From Paenibacillus cellulositrophicus (GTDB lineage: Bacteria > Bacillota > Bacilli > Paenibacillales > Paenibacillaceae), in the NCBI RefSeq assembly GCF_009363095.1, contig NZ_CP045296.1:1-64000 (forward strand): DNA of 64,000 nt, given 5' to 3'. Within the stretch, counting starts at the first letter, position 1, and every line of letters starts with the position of its first letter. Under the pieces are notes generated by a model. The model did no database searches. It had not been told where the DNA came from and saw only the letters and a list, made by a program, of their open reading frames with translations. The position numbers were made by a program, and so were the translations under genes. Shown here piece by piece: positions 15,110 through 23,853 of this stretch.

Positions 15110-16552
15110 ATGAACAAACAGGAAGAGCATACCAAGAAAAAGAAGGGTGTGAAGGCTTTGCATAGACTGCTTCGAATCAGCTTGGCATGCGTGATGTCGA
15201 TCATGCTCGCATCCGGCTGTTCCTTAAATCACGGAGGAAATAACGCATCTGGACAAACGGGTGCAAATGGACAACATGACGCAGCGGGGCAAGAGGGTAC
15301 CGCCGGAGGGAACGGTGAGCCGAATTCTTCTGCAAATCAAGGCGGAGATTCGTCCAATCCCCCAGAGAGCACGTCAAATGGGGACGGAGGCAGCGGTCAG
15401 GGTACGGGTCCAGACGGATCGCATCCGGATGGCACAAATACAACTGCGGACGATCCGGTCCTTAAGCAGCTGAACCAGCTGACGACCGAAGAGAAGATCG
15501 GCCAGCTCGTACTCGTGGGTATGGACGGGACCGCCACAAGTGCAGAGACCCGCGAGCTCGTGCAGAAGTATTATGTCGGCGGGTTTATTTTCTACAAAAA
15601 TAATATCGACAGCACGAAGCAGGCGCTGAGTCTGTTCAACGGCCTCAAAAAAGACAACCAGGACAATCCCGTGCCGCTGTGGATGAGCGTGGACGAGGAA
15701 GGTGGAAGGGTGTCCCGGATGCCGGATGAATTCGTCGACATGCCAACGAACCTCGCCATCGGAAGGAAGAACAGCACGGAGTTATCCCATGGCATCGGGC
15801 AGATCCTCGGCCGGGAGCTGGCCGGATTCGGGCTGAACATGGATTTTGCGCCGGTGCTGGACGTCAACAGCAATCCGGACAATCCCGTGATTGGGGACCG
15901 CTCCTTCGGCAATGACGCCGAACGGGTCGCCAGGCTCGGTAAAGCTACGATGGAGGGAATCCGTGAGGAGCATGTGGTGCCGGTCGTGAAGCATTTTCCG
16001 GGGCATGGCGATACGTCGGTGGATTCCCACATCGGTCTGCCTGTCGTGAACCATGACCTGGCGAGATTGCGGAAGCTCGAGCTCGTGCCGTTCCAGGCGG
16101 CGGTGAAAGACCAGGCGGATGTCGTCATGATCGCGCATCTGCTGATGCCGAAGCTGGATCCGGACCACCCGGCCTCCTTCTCCAAAGCCGTCATTACGGA
16201 CCTGCTCCGCAATGAGCTTGGATTCAAAGGGGTCGTCATCTCGGACGACATGACAATGGGGGCAATCGATAAAAATTACAGCATCGGCAAGGCATCGGTC
16301 GGGGCCATCCTTGCGGGCGGGAACATCATTCTCATCGGGCATGATTACGCCAAGGAGAAGGAGGCCATCCAGGCACTGACGGACGCGGTAAAAAACGGGA
16401 CGATCTCCGAAGAGATGCTCAATGACCGGGTATACGCCGTTCTTAAGCTGAAGAGGGCTTACGGACTTACCGACAAACCGGTAAATGGGCCGGACGTGGA
16501 CCGGATCAACAAGGACGCCCGCAGCCTGTTGGGCAAATACGGTTTGAAATAG
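15110..16552 (+). CDS. NagZ-like beta-N-acetylhexosaminidase lipoprotein (GH3)
   Basis: Signal peptide with lipobox LASGC (Cys37) gives a membrane-anchored lipoprotein. A Gly/Asn/Ser/Gln-rich linker of about 75 residues follows, then a GH3 N-terminal barrel (LTTEEKIGQLVLVGMDG). The bacterial NagZ histidine-aspartate loop KHFPGHGDTSVDSH lies near residue 294 and the SDDMTMGAI strand with the nucleophile aspartate near 377. This enzyme class removes N-acetylglucosamine from muropeptides during wall recycling; in Bacillus, NagZ is secreted and acts in the wall. No second GH3 domain follows. ATG 15110 has a weak ribosome binding site (GAGGTCAAAG). Confidence 0.9.
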   Translation: MNKQEEHTKKKKGVKALHRLLRISLACVMSIMLASGCSLNHGGNNASGQTGANGQHDAAGQEGTAGGNGEPNSSANQGGDSSNPPESTSNGDGGSGQGTGPDGSHPDGTNTTADDPVLKQLNQLTTEEKIGQLVLVGMDGTATSAETRELVQKYYVGGFIFYKNNIDSTKQALSLFNGLKKDNQDNPVPLWMSVDEEGGRVSRMPDEFVDMPTNLAIGRKNSTELSHGIGQILGRELAGFGLNMDFAPVLDVNSNPDNPVIGDRSFGNDAERVARLGKATMEGIREEHVVPVVKHFPGHGDTSVDSHIGLPVVNHDLARLRKLELVPFQAAVKDQADVVMIAHLLMPKLDPDHPASFSKAVITDLLRNELGFKGVVISDDMTMGAIDKNYSIGKASVGAILAGGNIILIGHDYAKEKEAIQALTDAVKNGTISEEMLNDRVYAVLKLKRAYGLTDKPVNGPDVDRINKDARSLLGKYGLK

Positions 16553-16691
16553 AGTCAATCATCGCATGCTAGGAAAAGAAGAGGCTTGAACAACTGTGTC
16601 ACGGGTGGAAGAATTGTTGAGTCAATAGCACGGGGCTTCAATGACAAGCTTGGCATATACTATTCTATCTTCAAGGAAAGGAATGAGAGAT

Positions 16692-17108
16692 ATGCCAACA
16701 TTTGATAGCATCCAGGTGACAGGGAACGCTACCATAGGCCAGGACCTTCAAGTCAACGGCAATGAGACGATCATGCAAAATTTCAACGTGGTGGGGAACC
16801 AGACGATAACCGGGTCCTCCCAGATCAACGGCAACCAAACCATTGCCGGGTCCCAGCAGGTCAACGGCAGCCAGACGGTATCCGTTAATATCGGCGCCGG
16901 GAGTACGGTGAGCGCGGCATTCCGAGTGGTCGCGCAAGCCCAACCGACCGTGCCGATGGGTAGTCCCACCCTGCAGCAGGTCCATCTCTATGCGGGAGTC
17001 ATGGCCAGCCAGCCCGGCCTTGTGCTCAAGGGCACGGACGGTAACAACTACGTGCTCTTCGTTGACGTTTCGAGCGGAACGCCTACGCTTGCGCTGATGC
17101 GTACGTAA
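16692..17108 (+). CDS. Asn/Gln-rich short-repeat protein
   Basis: 138 residues. The first 75 are made of short repeats of the type NGNETI / VGNQTI / NGNQTI / NGSQTV, each about 10-12 residues, which is the look of a left-handed or parallel beta-helix stalk. The second half (TVSAAFRVVAQAQP, QQVHLYAGVM, NGNNYVLFVDVSSG) is more mixed and may be a globular cap. No signal peptide. I start at ATG 16692 after AAGGAAAGGAATGAGAG; ATG 16683 is in frame as an alternative. Similar repeat stalks occur in phage tail fibres and spore or surface fibres, but this one stands alone next to a terminator. Confidence 0.7.
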   Translation: MPTFDSIQVTGNATIGQDLQVNGNETIMQNFNVVGNQTITGSSQINGNQTIAGSQQVNGSQTVSVNIGAGSTVSAAFRVVAQAQPTVPMGSPTLQQVHLYAGVMASQPGLVLKGTDGNNYVLFVDVSSGTPTLALMRT

Positions 17109-17161
17109 AACTGACATATAAGCTGACCGGAGTGGATTTGGACCGGGTCCAAGTCGAAATG

Positions 17162-17200
17162 AAAAAGGCGCCGCCTCTGATGAGAGGGGCGCCTTTTTTT
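17162..17200. terminator. bidirectional terminator
   Basis: AAAAAGGCGCC (17162-17172) and GGCGCCTTTTT with a 15-base loop; T-tract on the plus strand and A-tract before it, so it can serve the repeat protein gene and the convergent transporter gene. Confidence 0.85.
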
Positions 17201-17268
17201 AAAAACCAGAGCCATGGCTTCCTGATATTGCAAGAAAAATCACCTTTGCTAAAGTATGTACAGACATT

Positions 17269-18168
17269 TCATCCGGCAGCCTCGCGGCGCGGCTGCTTCT
17301 TCCGGCCCAGCAATCTGCTGACGTTAAGCTCGGACAAGGCTACGCCGAGCAGAACGAGACCGGCGCCTGCATATCCTTGGACGGACAACGTTTCGTTCAT
17401 GAACAGCAGGCCGAAGATGGCGGCCACGACCGGCTCCAGCGCAAAAATGAGGCCTGCTTGGGTTGCGGTCGTATACTGCTGGGCCATGGTCTGCAGGATA
17501 AAGCCAAGCGCGCTGCACACGAGGCTGAGCGCCAGCACCGCCACCCAGCCGGAGATGCTGCCGGGCAGGCGCGGAGTCTCCCACAGCACCGTGAAGACGA
17601 GCCCGAACGCGCCGGCAAAGCCGAGCTGCCAAATGCCGATGCAGAGTGGATTCGGCGATGTTTTGGCTGCACGGCCCGTCAGCATCATGTGGACGGCGAA
17701 CAGCAGGGCCCCAAGGATGCACCACAGGTCTCCGAAGCCGATGCCGGACTCGGGCCGCAGCGTGAGCAGACCGATCCCGGTCATCGCCAGCAGGACGCCA
17801 AGGACGAGCCGCTTGCTTGGCATGCTTTTGCCGAATACGGCCGAGAGAACCGGCACGAAGATGACCGTCAGGCTCATCAAAAAGCCCGCATTGGATGTGG
17901 ACGTGCCTTGAAGCCCAAGCATAATGGAGGCAAACACGCCGAACAGGATGAAGCCTAAAAGCGCGGCATGTTTCAATACAGAGACGTCTGTATTGCGGCG
18001 AAGCCGGCCTGCGAAAAGGCTGCCAGCGGCGATGAACGCCAGCCCGAACCGGAGGGCGATCAGATTGAAGGGCTGAACCGAATCCAGCCCCATTTTCATA
18101 AACAGATAGGAAGAGCCCCAAAAAAGGGTGACGATCATAATCACGACATTTGCTTTAAAAGGTTTCAT
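17269..18168 (-). CDS. EamA/DMT-family transporter
   Basis: 299 residues with ten predicted membrane helices in two EamA repeats (N-terminal MIVTLFWGSSYLFMKMGL; second repeat begins near GFGDLWCILGALLFAVHMM). This family exports amino acids, metabolites or drugs. A conserved GxE near the end (FALEPVVAAIFGLLFMNE) is intact. ATG 18168 is read leftward and is divergent from a LysR-type regulator, the common arrangement in which the regulator controls the exporter. The shared intergenic region of 142 bp contains ATACGTGGTAT (18230-18240), a possible LysR half-palindrome. Substrate not assignable. Confidence 0.88.
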   Translation of the reverse strand: MKPFKANVVIMIVTLFWGSSYLFMKMGLDSVQPFNLIALRFGLAFIAAGSLFAGRLRRNTDVSVLKHAALLGFILFGVFASIMLGLQGTSTSNAGFLMSLTVIFVPVLSAVFGKSMPSKRLVLGVLLAMTGIGLLTLRPESGIGFGDLWCILGALLFAVHMMLTGRAAKTSPNPLCIGIWQLGFAGAFGLVFTVLWETPRLPGSISGWVAVLALSLVCSALGFILQTMAQQYTTATQAGLIFALEPVVAAIFGLLFMNETLSVQGYAGAGLVLLGVALSELNVSRLLGRKKQPRREAAG

Positions 18169-18310
18169 GGAATGGGAGACCCTGCCTTTACACGATCAAA
18201 CTTGAACAACAGCTTTCGCCTGATCCAGTATACGTGGTATCTTTAAATAAGAAAATTGAATGTTTTGAATGTGAAGTATGAATGAATTTAATGAAAAAAG
18301 GGTGGCGAAG

Positions 18311-19219
18311 GTGAGCCTGTTTAAGTATGAAGTGTTTCATAAAGTGGTAGAGCTTGGCAGCCTGACAAGAGCTTCCGAGGCGCTGGGTTTGACCCAGTCC
18401 GGCGTCAGTCATGCCGTTCACAGTCTGGAAACGGAGTTCGGTTTCACGATCCTGACACGAAACCGTTCCGGCGTCCGTCTGACCGATAACGGGGAACGCG
18501 TGCTTGCATTCGTACGGGAAATGCTGCAGGTGCAGGAGCGGCTGAAGCAGGAAGTGGCGGCCATTAACGGGCTGGAAACCGGCACGATCCGGATCGGAAC
18601 CTTTACCAGCATTTCGGTGCAGTGGCTCCCGGGGATTATCCGCGATTTCCTGGCCAGCCATCCCCGGATCGAAGTGAACTTGTATGAAGGGGACTACCAT
18701 GAGATCGAGGAATGGCTGCTCAGCGGCGAAATTGACTTCGGGTTTGTGTCGATGCCCACGCTAGATTCGTTCGAAGTCATCCCGTTAAAGCTGGACCGGA
18801 TGCTGTGCATCCTTCCCCCGGGCCATCGCCTGGAAAAAGAGCCCTGCATACGGTACGGCGACATTGCCAACGAGCCCTTCATTATGCCGAAGGAAGGCAG
18901 CGATTACGATGTTAGGCGGGTACTGCGCAAAGGCAGGGTCAAACCGCCGGTCAAGTTCCGGGCGGCCGACGATTATGCGATCGTGGCCATGGTGGAGAAC
19001 GGACTTGGCATCAGCATTTTACCGGAAATGATCCTGCGGGGTAGGCGGAACGAGGTGGTAGCACTGGAGCTGGAGGACGGAAGCTGCCGGTCGCTGGGGA
19101 TCGCCCTGAACGCCACGAAGAACGTCTCTCCGGCGATGCGGAAAATGATCGATTGCGCCCGAAGCTGGCTCGCCGATGAAGCGCGGGCGGGAGGAGCGAA
19201 ACCCGCAAGGGGGGAGTAA
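18311..19219 (+). CDS. LysR-family transcriptional regulator
   Basis: Winged-helix N-terminus (FHKVVELGSLTRASEALGLTQSGVSHAVHSLE) and a LysR substrate-binding domain (GTIRIGTFTSISVQWLPGIIRDF ... GLGISILPEM) are complete. I start at GTG 18311, which gives the usual short LysR lead MSLFKYEVFHKV; an in-frame ATG at 18278 would add 11 residues and has no binding site. It is divergent from the EamA exporter gene and probably activates it in response to a small ligand. 302 residues is the normal size. The ligand is unknown. Confidence 0.9.
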   Translation: MSLFKYEVFHKVVELGSLTRASEALGLTQSGVSHAVHSLETEFGFTILTRNRSGVRLTDNGERVLAFVREMLQVQERLKQEVAAINGLETGTIRIGTFTSISVQWLPGIIRDFLASHPRIEVNLYEGDYHEIEEWLLSGEIDFGFVSMPTLDSFEVIPLKLDRMLCILPPGHRLEKEPCIRYGDIANEPFIMPKEGSDYDVRRVLRKGRVKPPVKFRAADDYAIVAMVENGLGISILPEMILRGRRNEVVALELEDGSCRSLGIALNATKNVSPAMRKMIDCARSWLADEARAGGAKPARGE

Positions 19220-19322
19220 CGTATACACGGGTGGACGAGCCTGAATTTGACAAGAACGATCCGGGCGGTATAACTATAGAAAATGGATCTGGACTATATC
19301 ATGTAAAGGAAGCGGTGTTACG

Positions 19323-21179
19323 ATGACGGAACATCAATCTGCAATCGGCGGAGCTTCGAAAGAAGCGGCCGCCCCCAAAGGAGACTGGAAGGCGTTCATC
19401 CGCCTCGTCATGCAGACGAGGCCGTCGAAATGGCTGCTCGCCGTGGCTTCGGTGCTGAGCGTCATTTCCACGCTGGTCAGCCTGATCGTCCCGTATTTTA
19501 CGAAAAATCTGGTGGACAGCTTCTCTGTGGAGTCGATCCGTCCGGAGCAGATCGTGCTGCTGGTCGTGACGTTCGTCCTGCAGGCGATTGCCGGCGGTGT
19601 CTCGATCTACCTGCTGAACCGGCTGGGGCAGGAGGTGGTGGCCAAGCTCCGCGACAGGCTGTGGAAGAAGCTGCTGACGCTCACCATTCCCTACTATGAC
19701 AATAACCGGACCGGGGATACCGTGAGCCGGATGACCAATGATACCGCGGTGCTGAAATCGCTCGTATCCGAGCATGTGACCGGTTTTTTTAACGGCATTA
19801 TCTCTATGATCGGTTCGATCATCATCCTGCTGCTGATGGACTGGCAGATGACGCTGATCATGCTCGCCGCCATCCCGGTGGCTTCGGCGGTGCTGGTGCC
19901 GCTCGGCCGGACAATGCTGAACATTTCACGGAAAATGCAGGATGAAACCGCCTCGTTCACAGCGGTGCTGAACCAAGTGCTGTCTGAGATCAGGCTGGTC
20001 AAAGCCTCGAACGCCGAAGACCGCGAAGAGCGAGTCGGGCGGAGTTCCATTGAGAGCCTGCTGTCGCTCGGCATCCGCGAGGGCAAAGTGCAGGCGTTCA
20101 TCGGCCCGGTCATTTCGCTGGTCATGATGGGCCTGCTGGTCGTCATTATCGGATACGGCGGCATGCGCGTATCCAGCGGGGCGCTGACCGCCGGGGAGCT
20201 CGTGGCATTTATTCTGTATCTGTTCCAGATTGTCATGCCGGTGAACCAGATTACGGCTTTTTTCACGCAGCTGCAAAAATCCGTGGGGGCGACCGAACGC
20301 ATCGTCTCCATTTTGGAGGATGAGCAGGAGGACGTGCTGCAGGGCCGCACGCTGACCGATGCGGCTCAGGCCATCGAAGCGGAAAACTTGACTTTTGCAT
20401 ACAGCGGCGATGGCGAGGGCGTGCTGCACGGACTTAACTTCACGCTTGAACCCGGTAAGGTGACAGCCGTGGTCGGACCGAGCGGGGGCGGGAAAACGAC
20501 GCTGTTCTCCCTGATCGAGCGCTTCTACAAGCCGACCGGAGGCACCATCCGTATCGGCGGGGAAAATATTGAATCCTTCTCGCTGCATTCTTGGCGCAGC
20601 CGGATCGGATATGTACCGCAGGAGAGCCCGATCATTTCCGGCACGATCCGCGACAATATTTGTTACGGGCTGGACCGGAAAGTGACGGACGAGGAAGTGG
20701 AACGGGCGGCGCATATGGCGTATGCCGATATTTTTATTCATGAGCTGCCGGAAGGATATGACACGGAAGTCGGTGAACGCGGGGTGAAGCTGTCCGGCGG
20801 CCAGCGTCAGCGGATTTCGATCGCCCGGGCGCTGCTGCGGGACCCGCAAATTTTGATGATGGACGAGGCGACTTCGAGTCTCGACAGCAAGTCGGAGGTG
20901 TTCGTCCAGAAGGCGCTCGACAACTTGATGAAGGGCCGGACGACGCTGGTTATCGCCCACCGGCTGTCGACCGTCGTTGATGCGGATCAGATCCTATTCA
21001 TCGAGAAGGGCCGCATTACAGGAAGCGGGACGCACCAGGAGCTGTTCGAATCACACGCCATGTACCGCGAGTTTGCCATGCAGCAGCTGCGCATCGGCGA
21101 AGACGCGCAGTCAGGGGAACTGCCTGAGCCGGCATCCGAGCCCGCCCTGAATCTTCCGCCGACGGCGGAAAGGAAATGA
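19323..21179 (+). CDS. ABC exporter, fused permease and ATPase
   Basis: 618 residues: six membrane helices (about 38-310) then an ATPase domain with Walker A GPSGGGKTT, signature LSGGQRQR and Walker B ILMMDEATS, followed by the switch histidine IAHRLST. It works as a homodimer, or with a partner half-exporter, to pump drugs or lipids outward. A 25-residue charged C-terminal tail ends the protein. Ten bases separate it from the response regulator gene, so it is likely part of the same transcript as the two-component system, an arrangement consistent with antimicrobial resistance. BmrA- or LmrA-like; substrate unknown. Confidence 0.92.
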   Translation: MTEHQSAIGGASKEAAAPKGDWKAFIRLVMQTRPSKWLLAVASVLSVISTLVSLIVPYFTKNLVDSFSVESIRPEQIVLLVVTFVLQAIAGGVSIYLLNRLGQEVVAKLRDRLWKKLLTLTIPYYDNNRTGDTVSRMTNDTAVLKSLVSEHVTGFFNGIISMIGSIIILLLMDWQMTLIMLAAIPVASAVLVPLGRTMLNISRKMQDETASFTAVLNQVLSEIRLVKASNAEDREERVGRSSIESLLSLGIREGKVQAFIGPVISLVMMGLLVVIIGYGGMRVSSGALTAGELVAFILYLFQIVMPVNQITAFFTQLQKSVGATERIVSILEDEQEDVLQGRTLTDAAQAIEAENLTFAYSGDGEGVLHGLNFTLEPGKVTAVVGPSGGGKTTLFSLIERFYKPTGGTIRIGGENIESFSLHSWRSRIGYVPQESPIISGTIRDNICYGLDRKVTDEEVERAAHMAYADIFIHELPEGYDTEVGERGVKLSGGQRQRISIARALLRDPQILMMDEATSSLDSKSEVFVQKALDNLMKGRTTLVIAHRLSTVVDADQILFIEKGRITGSGTHQELFESHAMYREFAMQQLRIGEDAQSGELPEPASEPALNLPPTAERK

Positions 21180-21188
21180 GGTATTGTT

Positions 21189-21893
21189 TTGTTTCGTATA
21201 TTCATTATCGAAGATGACGCCAAAATCTCATCCATGCTGAAGGCGCATGTGGAGAAATATGGGTATGAGGCGGCGGTGCTGGAGGATTTCGACCGGGTGA
21301 TGGAACGGTTTGAATCTTTCCAGCCGCATCTCGTTCTGCTGGACGTCAATCTTCCGAAGTTTGACGGCTTTTATTGGTGCCGGCAGATCCGGCATGTGTC
21401 CACATGCCCGGTGCTGTTCATTTCGGCGCGCGACAGTGAAATGGACCAGGTGATGGCGCTGGAGAACGGGGCGGACGATTATATAACGAAGCCTTTTGCT
21501 TATGAAGTAGTGATGGCCAAAATCCGCAGCAGCCTTCGCCGTGCCTACGGCTCTTACTCCGGCAGGCAGGAGGAGCGCAAAGTAGAGGAGTCGGGCGGAC
21601 TGACGCTGTATCCGGAACGGTTTATTCTGTCTTCGGCCGGCGCCAGTGTGGAGCTGACACAGAAGGAATCGATGCTGATTGAAGCGCTGATGAACCGGGC
21701 CGGCCGCGTCGTCAGCCGCAACCGCCTGCTGGATCTGCTGTGGGAAGATCATCACTTTGTCGATGACAACACGCTGAACGTCTATATGACCCGGCTGCGC
21801 AAGAAGCTGAAGGAGCTGGACATGGAGGAGCGGATCGAAACGGTGCGCGGAGCCGGCTATGTGCTCCGTACTACGGGAGAGGAGACGCCGTGA
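21189..21893 (+). CDS. OmpR-family response regulator, BceR-like
   Basis: Receiver domain with IIEDD (acidic pocket), phospho-acceptor in LLDVNLPKFDGF, ISARDS and ITKPFAYEV lysine motif, followed by an OmpR-type winged helix (LTQKESMLIEALMNRAGRVVSRNRLLDLLW...NVYMTRLRKKL). The phrase FDGFYWCRQIR is typical of regulators paired with Bce-type transporters. TTG 21189 is the start. Its last bases overlap the sensor kinase start (GTGA). It probably controls the BceAB-type genes downstream, whose promoter region has an inverted repeat at 22975. Confidence 0.88.
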   Translation: MFRIFIIEDDAKISSMLKAHVEKYGYEAAVLEDFDRVMERFESFQPHLVLLDVNLPKFDGFYWCRQIRHVSTCPVLFISARDSEMDQVMALENGADDYITKPFAYEVVMAKIRSSLRRAYGSYSGRQEERKVEESGGLTLYPERFILSSAGASVELTQKESMLIEALMNRAGRVVSRNRLLDLLWEDHHFVDDNTLNVYMTRLRKKLKELDMEERIETVRGAGYVLRTTGEETP

Positions 21894-22897
21894 GGCTGTT
21901 TTTGAAAGAGCACATCCCGCTTCTGATCGTATACCTCGTGCAGATCATCCTGGTCGGAACGCTGTTTTGGCTGGGATCGGATACGCATTCCGTCTCCATC
22001 TCCTTGTACAGCGCCGTCCTGATTACGGTTCTACTATCCGTTTATTTAACCTACAGGTATTTGAGCCACCGCCGCTTATACCAGCGGTTGTCGGAGCCGG
22101 CCGGGACGCTGGACCAGTCCCAGAACGAAATCGGGGAGACCCCGCTCGCCGATGCGCTGCATGAGCTGCTGGAGAATCAATTTCAGTTGTATCAGAATGA
22201 GCTCTATGATACGAGGCAGCGGCTTGCGCTTCACACCGCTTTTATCAACCGGTGGGTGCACCAAATGAAGACGCCGCTCTCGGTCATCCAGCTGACACTG
22301 CAGGATATGGATTTGGACGACGAGGTTGAGGGCAGCCTTCAGGAGGAGCTGGACAAGCTGCGCAAGGGATTGGAGATGGCACTGTATACATCCCGGCTGG
22401 ACCGGTTTGAGCATGACTTTCGGGTCGATGCCATTCCGCTCCGGTCCGCCGTCCAGGAGGCTGTGGCCGACAACCGGCGCTGGTTCATCCGCAATCGTCT
22501 TGTACCGGACATCCGGATCGATGAGGAGCTGGCCGTCTACTCAGACGCCAAGTGGCTTCATTTTATGCTGGGTCAAGTGATCACGAATGCTGTCACGTAT
22601 TCGGCCGGCCGCGGTGAGCGCGTAGTGTTTGCGGCCAGCCGCCGCGAAGGCGAAACGGTGCTGGAAATCACGGATCAAGGTGTGGGTATCCGGCCCGAGG
22701 ATTTGGGGCGGGTATTTGAGCCTTATTACACGGGAGGTACGGGCCGTAACTACCACGAATCGACGGGAATGGGTCTGTATCTGGTCCGCGAGGTGTGCAG
22801 CCGGCTCGGTCACCGCGTAGAAATCGATTCGGCTCCCGAACAGGGGACGACGGTAAGGTTCATTTTTGATGCGCGGCTGTTACGGCCATCTGTCTAA
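21890..22897 (+). CDS. BceS-like intramembrane-sensing histidine kinase
   Basis: 335 residues: two closely spaced membrane helices (about 8-27 and 36-54) with almost no extracellular loop, then a short linker and a DHp motif FINRWVHQMKTPLSVI (phospho-acceptor histidine), N-box GQVITNAVTYSAG, G1 DQGVGI and G2 GTGRNYHESTGMGLYLV. Kinases of this build do not sense drugs directly but read flux through a partner Bce-type permease, here probably 23828..25759. GTG 21890 overlaps the regulator stop. Confidence 0.9.
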   Translation: MRLFLKEHIPLLIVYLVQIILVGTLFWLGSDTHSVSISLYSAVLITVLLSVYLTYRYLSHRRLYQRLSEPAGTLDQSQNEIGETPLADALHELLENQFQLYQNELYDTRQRLALHTAFINRWVHQMKTPLSVIQLTLQDMDLDDEVEGSLQEELDKLRKGLEMALYTSRLDRFEHDFRVDAIPLRSAVQEAVADNRRWFIRNRLVPDIRIDEELAVYSDAKWLHFMLGQVITNAVTYSAGRGERVVFAASRREGETVLEITDQGVGIRPEDLGRVFEPYYTGGTGRNYHESTGMGLYLVREVCSRLGHRVEIDSAPEQGTTVRFIFDARLLRPSV

Positions 22898-22914
22898 CAA
22901 TCGCAGAGGGAGAG

Positions 22915-22950
22915 AGGACGCTTTGATGAAATGTCTTGGCGTCCTTTTTT
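22915..22950 (+). terminator. terminator after the two-component system
   Basis: AGGACGC (22915-22921) and GCGTCCT (22939-22945) flank a 17-base loop, followed by TTTTT. It separates the regulator pair from the BceAB-type operon. Confidence 0.8.
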
Positions 22951-22974
22951 GCGGTGCGGGACCCCGAACATATC

Positions 22975-23001
22975 CTTACGAAGGTTTAAGATTGGCGTAA
23001 G
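22975..23001. promoter_or_regulatory. candidate response-regulator operator upstream of the BceAB-type genes
   Basis: CTTACG (22975-22980) and CGTAAG (22996-23001) form an inverted repeat with a 15 bp spacer, with TTTAAGATTGG between, 80 bp before the ATPase start. Bce-type regulators act on inverted repeats at such positions; the match to a defined consensus cannot be tested here. Confidence 0.4.
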
Positions 23002-23079
23002 ACGAATCCATAGTTTCGGCTGCGGGTGATGCTTTACAGTAGAGGTATCACAGAAGACAGACAAGAAAGGAGCATTCCT

Positions 23080-23853
23080 GTGACGGATATTTTGAAAGTG
23101 ACCGGCCTGAGCAAAGTCTATCCGGGCAAAGTAACCACCCGCGCATTAACCAATATTCAGCTGACGATCAAGCAAGGCGAATTTGTCGGCATTATGGGGC
23201 CCTCGGGAAGCGGCAAAACGACGCTGCTGAACATGGTGTCCACGATCGATGCCCCAAGCTCCGGGGAGGTGCTGATCAACGGGCAGAATCCCCACAAGCT
23301 GAAAAAGAAGGAACTGGCGGGATTCCGCCGGCGCCAGCTGGGCTTTGTTTTCCAGGACTTCAACCTGCTGGATACCCTTACCGTGGCCGAAAACATCGTG
23401 CTTCCGCTGACGCTGGACCGGGTCAAGCTGTCGGATATTGAAGCGCGGCTAACGCTGATTGCAGACAAGCTTGGCATTACCGATATTTTAAACAAACGCA
23501 CTTATGAGATTTCCGGTGGACAGCGGCAGCGTGCCGCCATCGCGCGGGCAATCATCCCTTCGCCGTCCCTGCTGCTCGCCGATGAGCCGACAGGGGCGCT
23601 GGATTCCGCATCCTCCCGCAACGTGATGGAGACGATGGAGAAGCTGAACGTCGCCGACCGCGTGACGATGATGCTGGTAACGCATGACCCCCAGGCCGCA
23701 AGCTACTGCCACCGGGTGGTTTTCATCAAGGACGGCGAGCTGTCGGGAGAAATTCACCGGGGAGAGAGCCGGCAGGCCTTTTTCCAAAAGATCATCGAGA
23801 TGCTGTCTTTCCTGGGAGGTAACGCACATGAGCTTTCCTCAATTCGCGTTTAA
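23080..23853 (+). CDS. BceA-like ABC transporter ATPase
   Basis: Walker A GPSGSGKTT, Q-loop FQDFNLL, signature ISGGQRQR, Walker B LLLADEPTGALD and switch histidine VTHD are all present. The 257-residue form starts at GTG 23080, with AAAGGAG 7 bp upstream; the frame extends upstream without any ribosome binding site. It pairs with the large permease that overlaps its end by 26 bp to make a Bce-type detoxification complex, which frees wall-active peptides from their lipid target and signals to the kinase. Confidence 0.93.
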   Translation: MTDILKVTGLSKVYPGKVTTRALTNIQLTIKQGEFVGIMGPSGSGKTTLLNMVSTIDAPSSGEVLINGQNPHKLKKKELAGFRRRQLGFVFQDFNLLDTLTVAENIVLPLTLDRVKLSDIEARLTLIADKLGITDILNKRTYEISGGQRQRAAIARAIIPSPSLLLADEPTGALDSASSRNVMETMEKLNVADRVTMMLVTHDPQAASYCHRVVFIKDGELSGEIHRGESRQAFFQKIIEMLSFLGGNAHELSSIRV

